64,000 bases of DNA, taken from contig JALIZF010001589.1 of NCBI GenBank assembly GCA_029948255.1, positions 248,001-312,000 of the forward strand, given 5' to 3'. Made by a program: the position numbers and the translations under genes. The stretch's first letter is position 1, and the number at the start of each line of letters is the position of its first letter. The notes beneath the pieces were generated by a model. That model was not told the DNA's origin, did not search any database, and saw only the letters and a list, made by a program, of their open reading frames with translations. Of this stretch, positions 48,701 through 56,388 are shown piece by piece. This DNA is from Telmatactis stephensoni (Eukaryota > Cnidaria > Anthozoa > Actiniaria > Isophelliidae).

Positions 48701-49081
48701 TTTACTTTGCCATGTCCCTTTACCTTTACCTTGATCTGCGGTGCCCTTTTATCCCTCAGTGTTACAACTGTTTCTCTTCACAAATTAGTCTGACTGCATA
48801 AGCCGTAGTTTTCGCTCCTCACATATCGGTAGGGAGCGACCGCCACAGGAAGCCCAAGCAGCGAACAGACCGGCTTATGGAATCAATGTATTTCTCAAAT
48901 GTTTCTTATCAAAATAAGTGTAATGGTTTGGTTTGTCCAATAGCTTCACTCTAATCTTTATCACATGGTGAAGGATGGAGCGTCACAAGAAGCAATACAA
49001 CGCATACAAGACTCAAGTTTTCTATTCGTCGACTGTGTTCATCAACTTTTGACGACCACCAAAGTTATAACTTATTCTTAA
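30387..49081 (+). CDS. DNAI7: Dynein axonemal intermediate chain 7 (CASC1)
   Basis: Twenty-one coding exons: 30387-30389, 30564-30672, 30803-30894, 32584-32688, 33504-33647, 33741-33809, 34611-34676, 35863-35966, 37108-37309, 37558-37662, 38182-38302, 39754-39978, 44470-44614, 45032-45138, 45422-45477, 45775-45885, 46424-46513, 46864-46935, 47384-47533, 48159-48260, 48944-49081. 2316 bases give 771 residues (716 in human) and all phases agree. The family associates with ciliary inner-arm dynein in motile cilia. A basic N-terminus leads into a Lys/Glu coiled coil (about 15-100). Family blocks follow: CDGSPDPLIENELNTF (110-125), acidic linker (about 400-415), VVDLRAFAVVGPIMFLELLE (414-433), FEQPQLAWWEP (about 503-513), LNMPFQSWEIRP (555-566), SAYAYSWSKWN (about 660) and SNLYHMVKDGAS (729-740). 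Residues 299-373 are a family-variable Ser/Lys/Glu region. Confidence 0.94.
31927..32371. mobile_element. TA-flanked MITE in DNAI7 intron 3
   Basis: GTCTCCCTTGCAGCCACTTTTAGTCTCGTCACACCA... on the left matches the right end ...GTGTGACGAGACTAAAAGCAGCTGCAAAGGAGAC in reverse complement. The arms continue through GGCTGCTGACCCAAGCGTAACATTCCG. TA is on both outer sides. 445 bases, non-coding. Confidence 0.75.
32908..33252. mobile_element. Fold-back element in DNAI7 intron 4
   Basis: The arms ATTTTAAAAACAACTCAGCACTTTTA...TTTAAAAGACATGTTTCGAC and GTCAAAACATGTCTTTTAAATTTAAAAGTGTTGTGTTGTTTTTAAAAT are inverted, as are TATAGGTGTGTTCAAAA and TTGAACACACCTATATA further in. Non-coding. Confidence 0.65.
33820..34224. 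mobile_element. C/G-homopolymer-ended element, copy 3, with 8-base target duplication
   Basis: A diverged relative of the copies at 11244 and 24988, with ATGATCGTCGTATTTTTTAGGGG at the left, GACAATCATCCCTAG at the right and a final C run plus GGG. The left homopolymer is reduced to GGGAGGGG. TATTTAAG flanks both sides (33820-33827, 34217-34224). It is in DNAI7 intron 6. Confidence 0.72.
34277..34410. mobile_element. 134-base TA-flanked MITE, family T copy 1
   Basis: GTGCAGATTTTGTATGAGTGTGAAAAGG and its exact reverse complement form the ends; TA flanks both. The centre has ACGGCACTGACACAGTCACGGCACGGTGC. Three more copies lie at about 39330-39465, 51285-51417 and 53563-53697. It is in DNAI7 intron 6, just after the copy-3 homopolymer element. 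Confidence 0.85.
35382..35788. mobile_element. TA-flanked MITE in DNAI7 intron 7
   Basis: GCCACTTTCATACCGTGAAGACTGGGTAC and GTACCCAGTCTTCACGGTATGAAAGTGGC are perfect 29-base inverted ends flanked by TA. The two halves are inverted along most of the length, meeting at GGGACAAATGTCCACAAATGTCCC. 407 bases, non-coding. Confidence 0.85.
36503..36920. mobile_element. TA-flanked MITE in DNAI7 intron 8
   Basis: GGCCAT...TAACAGGTCACATGAC on the left and GTCACATGACCTGTTAGTGCACATGGCC on the right, with further inverted matches (CAAGCAGCACCATCAAAATGAA; AATTTAAGAT; TTCTTAAGATTCATT) towards the centre. TA flanks both. 418 bases. Confidence 0.78.
37387..37536 (+). repeat. Polypyrimidine microsatellite before DNAI7 exon 10
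   Basis: (CCCT)n to about 37480, then (CCTT)n and (CTTT)n, all pyrimidine on the coding strand and ending about 20 bases before the exon 10 acceptor. The whole 248-base intron 9 is dominated by it. Frames over it (LPPSLPPS) are artefacts. Confidence 0.95.
39330..39465. mobile_element. Family T MITE, copy 2 (decayed left end)
   Basis: The right end CTGTTTCACCCTCATACAAAATCTGCTC followed by TA, and the centre ACAGCATAGACACGGTCACGATACTGTGCGG, match the element at 34277-34410. The left arm has diverged, so the start is approximate. It is in DNAI7 intron 11. Confidence 0.6.
40198..43950 (-). mobile_element. Non-LTR retrotransposon (L2/CR1-like LINE), broken, antisense in DNAI7 intron 12
   Basis: Minus-strand segments follow in the right order for one element. 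A start region from 43918 has an N-terminal hydrophobic stretch and a degenerate NPGP motif. An endonuclease follows (ITETHLNADI near 43400; VGDFNSDL, IDLIIVNN and IADHKLIY at 42860-43100). Next come a linker (42244-42609) and a reverse transcriptase (GFRKGRSTE, VIFIDYI, LGVEIDSKLSW; 41267-42037). A C-terminal region follows (ILPGITYCISVWGG, HRGTLLWNAMP; 40695-41242). Frames change at least four times, so no full protein can be made. The 3' end has AATAAA followed by a (TATG)n tail at 40198-40220. The 5' boundary is approximate. It accounts for most of the 4.5 kb intron. Confidence 0.85.
43595..43618 (-). other. 2A-like NPGP motif in the LINE
   Basis: The minus strand encodes LSGDIASNPGP about 100 residues into the first LINE frame. 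Ribosome-skipping 2A peptides end in D(V/I)ExNPGP, and such motifs near the N-terminus are known in several animal LINEs. Here Ala replaces the Glu, so activity is doubtful. Confidence 0.55.
45677..45726. repeat. Microsatellite (GAT)n
   Basis: About 16 uninterrupted GAT units in DNAI7 intron 15. Confidence 0.95.
47031..47324. repeat. 17-base minisatellite with higher-order pattern
   Basis: About 17 head-to-tail units. The main unit is GAGGTGGTCATTGTACA. A variant, TAGGTGTTTGTTGTAAA, is inserted after two, two and four main units, so longer blocks have been copied as wholes. It lies in DNAI7 intron 18, ending 60 bases before exon 19. Frames over it are artefacts. Confidence 0.93.
47828..47929. 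repeat. Strong hairpin element in DNAI7 intron 19
   Basis: GGTCCTCAAACGATACCTTATTTGATAAATTTACGTCACAATTGT is followed after about 10 bases by its near-exact reverse complement (arms of about 45 bases). Non-coding. Confidence 0.75.
48330..48760 (+). mobile_element. SINE fragments in DNAI7 intron 20
   Basis: 48345-48420 repeats family B body words (CACTCAGAGTCTTTAAATAA, GGTGCTGCCTTTGTAATAT) seen at 660-715. 48600-48640 repeats family A words (GATAGAGAGAGGGGGTAAAGTGAGCACCATCGG). Both are partial and have lost their tRNA-like heads. Confidence 0.45.
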
Positions 49082-49492
49082 ATATTTGTGTTTGGATTTA
49101 TTAGTATAGTACTCATTATCATTAGAATACTACAATATGATATTTTAGAAGGGGATACTTACCCTAGGGGTGAAATAGGGATAAAATGTGCAGACATTAT
49201 ATTGAAAACAAATCCTTCCATGTAGAAATGTCTTTGAAATTGAACCTGGTAGTCAATTTACACACAATTGACGTCACGCTATAAAGCCCCATTAAGCCTT
49301 TACTCAGAAACAAACTATAGAATTGGTATTTTGATGATAATGATCATATCTTTGCTTTTAAATCCACTAATATAAATGGAAATGTATTGGGTGGTATCCT
49401 GGTGGAAGTTCTTTATATCAAAAAATTCCAACTGGTATTGTGTATATTTTTATTGTTTGTAAATAGTACATCACAAATGTACAGTTTTGCTT

Positions 49493-49498
49493 AATAAA
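49493..49498 (+). promoter_or_regulatory. Poly(A) signal of DNAI7
   Basis: AATAAA, about 410 bases after the DNAI7 stop codon; no closer signal was seen. Confidence 0.35.
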
Positions 49499-50205
49499 AG
49501 TGTTCGAAATCCGTTTCACCTTGGAATCAGTGTTAACTTCAAATCGCCCTGTCTTTGACTTTTGACTTTGACTTTTTTATTGCTTTATTACCTTTAAATT
49601 ACATGAATCATACAAAAAATATACATATACACAATTAAAATTGGTAAATGTTACACAGAATAACTAAAAAAAGTTAATCTAGCTGTGTAACGAACATAGA
49701 CGGATTTATAAATTTATACATTGGTTGACAAGCAATAAACACACACATATGATAAGACAATACTAACAAAAAGCAGAAACAAGGGAAAAAAGAAAGAAAA
49801 AACCAGCTGAAGACTCGGAAAATCTAACAAGAATATGTTTCCAGGAGCTCATTGCTAACGGGCTCCTACCCTGCCTAATTATTTAACGTTTTTGTTTTTG
49901 TTATTTCTACAAGCTGAGGCTAACACCCTATAGGCTAGGATCGGGAACATGGGACATACTCAGAAGCAGTGGTCCGCGGTCGTCCAGTTTTGGACTCCAC
50001 ACAATCATGTACAATATGCATAAATAAACTGCTGGCATTTTTGTCCTGCTATCGGGCAAATTTACAAGGCAAGTAAGAACGGAAACGTTTCTTTCGGAGA
50101 GAGCTTGGCAAGAGCTTGGCTGGTGTTGGGGACTTTGCTGGGCTTCCTGTTGTGTCATTCCGAGACTGTTTTCAGTAAACAATCGTACAAGTCATGCGCA
50201 TAAAA
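49499..50205. other. Intergenic DNA between DNAI7 and SRFBP1
   Basis: A GACTTT simple repeat (49551-49575) leads into TTTTATTGCTTTATTACC, which on the minus strand resembles a LINE 3' end, so 49551-49700 may be a LINE tail. The last 100 bases are the presumed SRFBP1 promoter. No gene is supported. Confidence 0.35.
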
Positions 50206-50206
50206 C

Positions 50207-50217
50207 AAAATGGCGGA
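50207..50217 (+). promoter_or_regulatory. YY1-like word in the SRFBP1 leader
   Basis: AAAATGGCGGA about 45 bases before the SRFBP1 start codon resembles the AAGATGGCGGC element of vertebrate YY1 promoters. Its ATG is out of frame with SRFBP1. Motif match only. Confidence 0.25.
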
Positions 50218-50255
50218 CGGATTGAAGTAACTTTTGAAAGATTCACTTACGAAAA

Positions 50256-51272
50256 ATGGAGGAAAATGTGCATTCTAAAGACTCAAGTGATTCTGTATCT
50301 CAGAAATCCAAAACTTTCAAGCTCAAGAATGTTTTTGGAAAAGCAAAATTATTTGAAATTCGTCGGATTGTTCGTAGAATAAAACAGCTTTCGCTCAAGA
50401 AAGGGACTGAACAACAGCTACAGAAGAACATGCGAAAAATCGCACGACTCGAAAGTCAACTTGAAATTCTTAAAGACACAAATATCAGTACGTTTATTGA
50501 AGAAGTAGATAAAGAGGACAATGAAAGAGTAAGCACTGAATCCCAAGAAAGTGTAGACGATGTGAAAAAGCATGTTATCTCTAAGATACTGAACATGGTG
50601 AAGCAAGAAACGACTGAAAAAGAACACGTAAAATCTACTGGCAAAAACAAAGCAAAAGTTAATTCTTCTGGTACGTCTTCTAATATAAAACTAGACCATT
50701 CAAAGAGGAAACGGCAGGATAAAAATACTGAAATGTCTGCTTCAAAGCAAGTTGAAAACGATGTTTCATTGAGGGATTCTGTTTTTCTTGGTAGCCTGAG
50801 TGACAAAAAAGAAGGAAAAGATATTCAAGAAAAGAAAAAAAGGAAAAAGAAAACAAATATCAATTCTGATAGCCTTGAGCTTTCTGATTCAGAGCTGGAT
50901 GAAAACCCCCCTTGTGCTCTTTCTCTGGACTCTGTGTTTATGACGAGCCTTAGCAAAGGCACCAAAAACAGAAATGGGAAAATGAAAAAGAGAAAGGAAA
51001 AAGCAAGAACTGGTAATCGATTAGGACAGAGAAAGCGAAGAGAGCAGTGGGAAAAACTTTATGGTAGAAAAGCAAATCACTTGAAAATGGAGAAAAAAGA
51101 AATTTTGAATAAGAATAAAAGAAAATTTCATGATAAGAAAGCAGAAGAAATCCCTAAAAAGAAGTCAAAAGATGCAAATATATTACATCCATCATGGGAA
51201 GCCAGTAAATCTAAGAGAAAACAGGAATCTATTGTAGCCTTTCAAGGACAAAAAATAACATTTGATGACTAA
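50256..51272 (+). CDS. SRFBP1: SRFBP1/BUD22-like nuclear protein, intronless
   Basis: A single uninterrupted frame of 338 residues from a natural ATG. The N-terminus (about 20-75) is the basic helical BUD22 region (FEIRRIVRRIKQLSLKKGTE, then KNMRKIARLESQLE). The middle is a long disordered Lys/Glu/Ser stretch with nuclear-localisation-type clusters (KKKRKKK). The C-terminus from about 310 closes with LHPSWEASKSKRKQ and VAFQGQKITFDD, the hallmark of the family. Yeast BUD22 acts in small-subunit ribosome biogenesis; human SRFBP1 (429 residues) was described as an SRF-binding protein. This copy is shorter, mainly in the disordered middle. The absence of introns stands out among intron-rich neighbours. 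The match at both ends makes the identity strong. Confidence 0.88.
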   Translation: MEENVHSKDSSDSVSQKSKTFKLKNVFGKAKLFEIRRIVRRIKQLSLKKGTEQQLQKNMRKIARLESQLEILKDTNISTFIEEVDKEDNERVSTESQESVDDVKKHVISKILNMVKQETTEKEHVKSTGKNKAKVNSSGTSSNIKLDHSKRKRQDKNTEMSASKQVENDVSLRDSVFLGSLSDKKEGKDIQEKKKRKKKTNINSDSLELSDSELDENPPCALSLDSVFMTSLSKGTKNRNGKMKKRKEKARTGNRLGQRKRREQWEKLYGRKANHLKMEKKEILNKNKRKFHDKKAEEIPKKKSKDANILHPSWEASKSKRKQESIVAFQGQKITFDD

Positions 51273-51284
51273 CATGTACATTTA

Positions 51285-51417
51285 ACATGTTTTCATATGA
51301 GTAGGAAACTTACCATGCTGTACCATGACTGTGTCAGTGCTGTGGCATCTATAAAACATTCGAAATTCCTGCAGTAACTATGACTGTGCCATTTTCCCAG
51401 TCATATGAAATCTGCTC
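51285..51417. mobile_element. Family T MITE, copy 3, in the SRFBP1 3' region
   Basis: The left end ACATGTTTTCATATGAGTAGGAAAC and the right end TTTTCCCAGTCATATGAAATCTGCTC carry the family pattern. The centre has GACTGTGTCAGTGCTGTGGCA and TGACTGTGCC. TA flanks both. It begins 12 bases after the SRFBP1 stop codon, so it should be part of the transcript's 3' UTR. Confidence 0.75.
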
Positions 51418-53562
51418 TAATTTGAAGTTGATTCATTAAGAGGAGATTTTTTTCAATATTGAGTAATAATGGCTGAAAGTGCCAAAACCTAGACTTTCTT
51501 GCAAGTTTTAAAATTCAAATTTTCACTTTGGATTAACACTCAAATTCTATTTTTACTAGTTAGAAAATGGTCTAACAAGATAAAATGCTGTTTAAAACTG
51601 TCTTTGGATTATTGTTGTTATCATGCATTTTTATTCAAATTTAGCAACTTTCAAGCTGATTGTAAAGAACAGGTATGGGAAATGAGCCAATGGAGGCCTA
51701 AACCTCATTTTGGATTCAAATTTTCACTTTGGATTAACACTCAAATTTGACTTTTATCAACCTTATTTAACTACAAACAATCTAAACTTTGTGAAAGAAA
51801 TTATTTTAGCTTTGTACAACACTTATTCTTCAACTGAAAGGTTTTTGTTGCTCAATGCTTGAATATGAAAAAAGTCTCCTCTTAATATTCTTTTGAACAC
51901 AACCACGGGTTACTCAAGATCTTGTTTAATTACTGTACATATAACATATGAGACTGTATTGTGATTTGGAGGCAAAGTTTTCTGTTAGTAATAAGGAAGC
52001 ACAACTTGTTTTAAAGATTTTACAGTGAACTTAACATTTGCATAATAATGTGTTTCAACAGGCAAAAGTCTCTTTTAGGAACTGGGCAATAGGCTATAGT
52101 GAAGACAACAAAGTATTCAAACATCAATGGTGAAAAAAAAACCTCTCCGTCTCTCTAAAAATGGTAGACCAAACCATTCCTAGTCGAGACTTAAGTCTGG
52201 CAGAGCATGTAGTTATGCAGACAGTGGTAATTTTGGTTAATTTATTGCTTTTCTGAACCATCAAACATGCTTGGGGCAGAGGTGTTTTCAAACCAGCCAA
52301 TAATATGCCTCCTAGCTAGGATGAATGACAAATCAGCAAAGCAATAATCTAACTGAACTTCGGTTGCAGTGTAAGAGATTTTCATGTAGTTGTATTGTTC
52401 TAAAGAGGTTTGTAGGGAGGGATGAACTAAAACTGAGATGGTTCTTTGAAAATTACAACCATTCCAGCCTAGGCTGTTATTTTGATTAACAAGAAAAATG
52501 ACGGGATTGTAATTGATTTTGATTATTATTATAACAATTATTATTATTATTATTATTTTGATGATTAGAATTTTTTTGGTGATAACTGTCTGAGGCGTGA
52601 TGGTTAAGGTGATTCCATTGAAAAATAACAAAAATCCAAGAATTTCTTGAAACTCTGCAAAAGTACTTTACTGATGGGACTTTCAAAAAATACAGAGAAA
52701 AGAGGGGGTCACCATGATGGCTTTTGCGTTACAGCAGCTGGATATATGTGAATTAACGACTTCAAATTGATTCTCTGTCTTAGGAAAGAATGAATCAAAT
52801 ATTTTCCACAACTTCAACAATGAGCAATAAAAAATAATGATGATGACATTAAAGCATTTCCATACCTAACATACAGTAAGATTTTCTCTGAAGCTCGAAT
52901 TTTACATTTTTGTTGAGAAAATGGAGCAAAAACTGTTCACTCCCAAATCATCCTTGGTCAAACTATTGATACTTACAGCAGTTTTATTGAAAAATCTAAT
53001 CCAAACTTTTTTTAATACTTTGCTGTATAATAGAAAACAATAGTGAGATCAAATTTATGGAATAAAAAGGGGGTCACACGGTTCTCGTTTTTGACATTTA
53101 ATTCGCAAAACGTTCCACTTTTGTTCCAGCTTCTGTGCTGTTCAAAAAAAACTATATTGATATTTTTCTACGTTCCGTAGATCATTTTAGTTTATTATTG
53201 TTGATTTTACAGCTTTCTGATATCCTTTAAAAAATGCTGGAGAATTCTCTTATTTTATTTCTTATCTAAGTACTAATATGGAGGATGGTGAGGCAAAAAG
53301 AATGCAAACGCTAGTCCTCCGCAGGCAACACTGTTTGCTCAGTGTTGGGTGTTGGGCTTCCTGTTTAGGTGAAATGCGAGAAGGGATAAGAAGAGTGGGG
53401 AGAGAAGGGGAAAGGCAGCTACAAAGGAAGCCCAAGGAGGAATAATAAGGAGGGCGCTGGGAACGAGATTGCTGCGGAGGAGGCTATGCAAACGCATTAA
53501 CTGTGGTCACACGTCACAGTTTTGGGCCTTGTGCCGTGAAAATGGCCCCTTGATTATATATA
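51418..53562. other. Intergenic DNA downstream of SRFBP1
   Basis: No gene supported. 51513-51548 and 51716-51751 share a direct repeat (TCAAATTTTCACTTTGGATTAACACTCAAATT). 52524-52560 is an ATT/TAT-rich simple run. Confidence 0.45.
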
Positions 53563-53697
53563 GAGCAGGTTTCGTAGGACTGTGAAACTGTACGGCACGG
53601 TCACTGTACAGGAATTTTGAATGTTTTTAAAGACATTACAGCACTGACACGGTCACGGCATGGCGGGGTAAGTTTCCCACTCATACGAAAACCGCTC
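53563..53697. mobile_element. Family T MITE, copy 4
   Basis: GAGCAGGTTTCGTAGGACTGTGAAAC to GTTTCCCACTCATACGAAAACCGCTC, TA on both sides, with the centre CAGCACTGACACGGTCACGGCATGG as in the copy at 34277-34410. Confidence 0.8.
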
Positions 53698-53934
53698 TAT
53701 TTCTAGTGAGAGTCGATCGTCTATTCCACTACCTCCCTCCCTTTTTAATTTTACTCCAGTTTAAAATAAATTACTCAATGAATAGAGTGCTCGCACTTAA
53801 TCCGTGAAACAAATAGTAATATTTACTACTAAATAGTGTTGATTAGACAATAGCAAACAAAGGAATTTGCATAACTTATCACCTATTTTGTAATATTTAT
53901 GTTGCACGGATTTAGTGTGAGCACTCTAAAGGTA

Positions 53935-54175
53935 AAAAAGGTAAAGAACCCTGTTTAACGCCGGTAGTTCCTTTAGCTGAGCTAATCTTCCAGGAAGCCG
54001 ACGGTGCGCTCATTTTACCCCTCTCTCCATCAGTGCTCCGTTTTAAGGGTATTTATTTACATGGAAAGGAAAGAAGTCGAAACAAGGATGCAAGGTCAGG
54101 ACTGGGGATCTAACTTGAGACCTCTTGCACCGAAGACCTCGCACTAATCAACTGTGCCATGCCATCCCTGCTCAA
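53935..54175 (-). mobile_element. tRNA-derived SINE, family A copy 2
   Basis: On the minus strand it starts with an A box (TGGCACAGTTGATTAGTGCG) and a weak B box. It then has TTTCGACTTCTTTCC, CTTAAAACGGAGCACTGATGG, GAGCGCACCGTCGGCTTCCT and GAAGATTAGCTCAGCTAAAGGA, matching the plus-strand copy at 927-1170. Confidence 0.72.
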
Positions 54176-56388
54176 TCAACCAATGAGTGGATGGATTGCA
54201 CGGTTGTTTCAAAGTGGACATTCGGTTCCAGGCTAGCGCGCGGTCATTCTTTGTTGCTATGCAAGTGCATTCCCTAACAACCAAAATGGCGGCAAATTTG
54301 AATTTTAGCGTGGCCTCAAAACATGGCCATTTTTTCTCGCTTTGAAGTAATATTAATTTTCATAAATATACAAAAACCTTGTTCTGTTCTGTGTCTTCGT
54401 GATTTTCTTTCCCTTTGAAGACAAACAATTTGAAAAAGAACATTTCCCCTCTTGTTTCGGTGAACGACGACTCACGTGGCTACGATCGCTTTTTGCTGCA
54501 TGGATGATATTTGTAATGACTGATTGTTTTGACGAAGAATATTTGTTTTTCTATTTCAGACAACATTTCATTCTTTGAGTTCTTTTTCCATTTTCTCATT
54601 TTTCTTCTTTCTTCCTTCCTTCCTCGTTTCTTTCTTTCTTTCCAGTCTCTTTCTTTCTTTCATTCATTCATTTATTCATTCATTCTTTCTTTCTTCCTTT
54701 CTTTCTTTCTTGCCTGCGTGCTTGCTTGTTTGCTTTTTTGTCTTTTTGATCTGGAGAGCTAGGAAAACTCTCGCACCCGTGAGAGGCCAGGGACCCAGGG
54801 AGCCTACTTCGTCCATAATCAACAAACTGAGTTTGAATGAGAAAGCTAACATTTGGTTCGTGATGTCATTACTATGGTATGTTGTCAATACGCAGAAACG
54901 CGGCAGAATTACTTGTTTTTTATTGCTACGATTTTTTGTTGAATAGAAATTAACATTTCAATATTGCACACAATGACACGTATCGTTCAGTCATCACGCA
55001 AACGTCACTCAGCTCACGCAAATGCACCGGCGTTCATTGCGAAACATTGCACGTCTTGAACAGTACGTACGCTAACACTACCACGATGAATGTAACTCCA
55101 CATGCTGATTACTAGGCAATAATTTTGATTATTTACAGCGTGAATTAGCATTTTAGTAAAGAATGATAAACTTGCTTTATATTGCGACATGTACCAGCCC
55201 CTCCGTGTATTACACAGGTAGTATATTGCTTTTGACCATCTTTGCGTGTCCAGTTCCCATCACTGCAATACTAGAAATAGCAATCAATATACAGTTTTCT
55301 TTTTGTTCTTCTATTTTCCCAGAAAATAAACATTTTTGACGTCAACATAAAAAAAATCCATTTGAAATCCAGTCAGTGAGTAAGTTTCATCATACAAATT
55401 AATGCACCTCCACTTTTTCGTGTTCTGTTCTATTTTGGAATGATGACATATCTACAGATAAAGTTCTTGCTGGGTGATGGAGCGCATCCAGCAAAATTCT
55501 CTTCTATCATAATTTTCCGTGAGCAAAATGGCCAAAATTTCTTTGGAATTAGTAAAAACTAGTGTTTTGGCTAGAACATACAGATCAAGAAAGAACTGAG
55601 AAAGAAAAGCGTGAAAGAGACTATTGTTTAAAAAAACATTTTTGGGGGTCAACTTTCAGCTCATCTAAAAGTTTAATATCTTACATTCATTCATTATTGC
55701 GACTATGCATTATATACATGAACACTCATTAAGGTATATATAGTTTCAAAATACAATACATTGTGCAACAAATTGTGCAGTTACTGATTATGCATTTTGT
55801 TTTCATGACTTTCATTTTTCATTACAGAAATGCTCTTGAATCTATCAAACGACTAATTTACTTAGACATGATAAACTGGATACAATCCTAAACGAACAAA
55901 AAGCCATAATTGAAAAAAACATAATAAAATTAAATTCATTCAACGAATTAGTTAATAAAAACAAGTTTATCAACGAATATTTAGCTGATGAAAAGCTTAG
56001 ACAAAAATCTATTTCAATGACTATATAATGTACAAGGTAGAGTAAAGGTGTTTCAATGTATCCTTTCTATATATGAGAATCCGGATATACAATTCAATTT
56101 CTATATCTCTGATAATTTTGCATATGATAGCACTATGAGCACTACGATATTTGCACTGCTCTTGTCTGCATGTGTGGCTTCGCAGTTCGTTGAAAAGAGG
56201 AAAGTGTTTCCTGTGGTGAGGTCTTGGAAGAATTTGCGTCTGTCAACAAGTGTTTTGTTTAATTTTGCACAAATTCTGTTCCATTTTTGAAATTGTTGCA
56301 TCAGTGTAAATTCATCATCAAATTCACTCATCTGCATGTACGTTAATTCCATTTACTTTTTGCATAAGAAGATAGTTCTTTGTTAGTT
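54176..56388. other. Gene-free DNA between family A SINE and the membrane-protein gene
   Basis: It contains CTTT/CATT simple tracts (54600-54720) and AT-rich sequence. At 55870-56030 a plus-strand frame encodes an Asn/Lys-rich helix-like stretch (LDTILNEQKAIIEKN) with no start or splice context. Nothing else is supported; the left end of the minus-strand gene's 3' UTR should fall here. Confidence 0.4.

Noticed and set aside
56101..56352. Minus-strand frame of 83 residues with a natural ATG
   Set aside because: It overlaps other frames, has no recognisable family, and sits just past the stop of the membrane-protein gene, where 3' UTR is expected.
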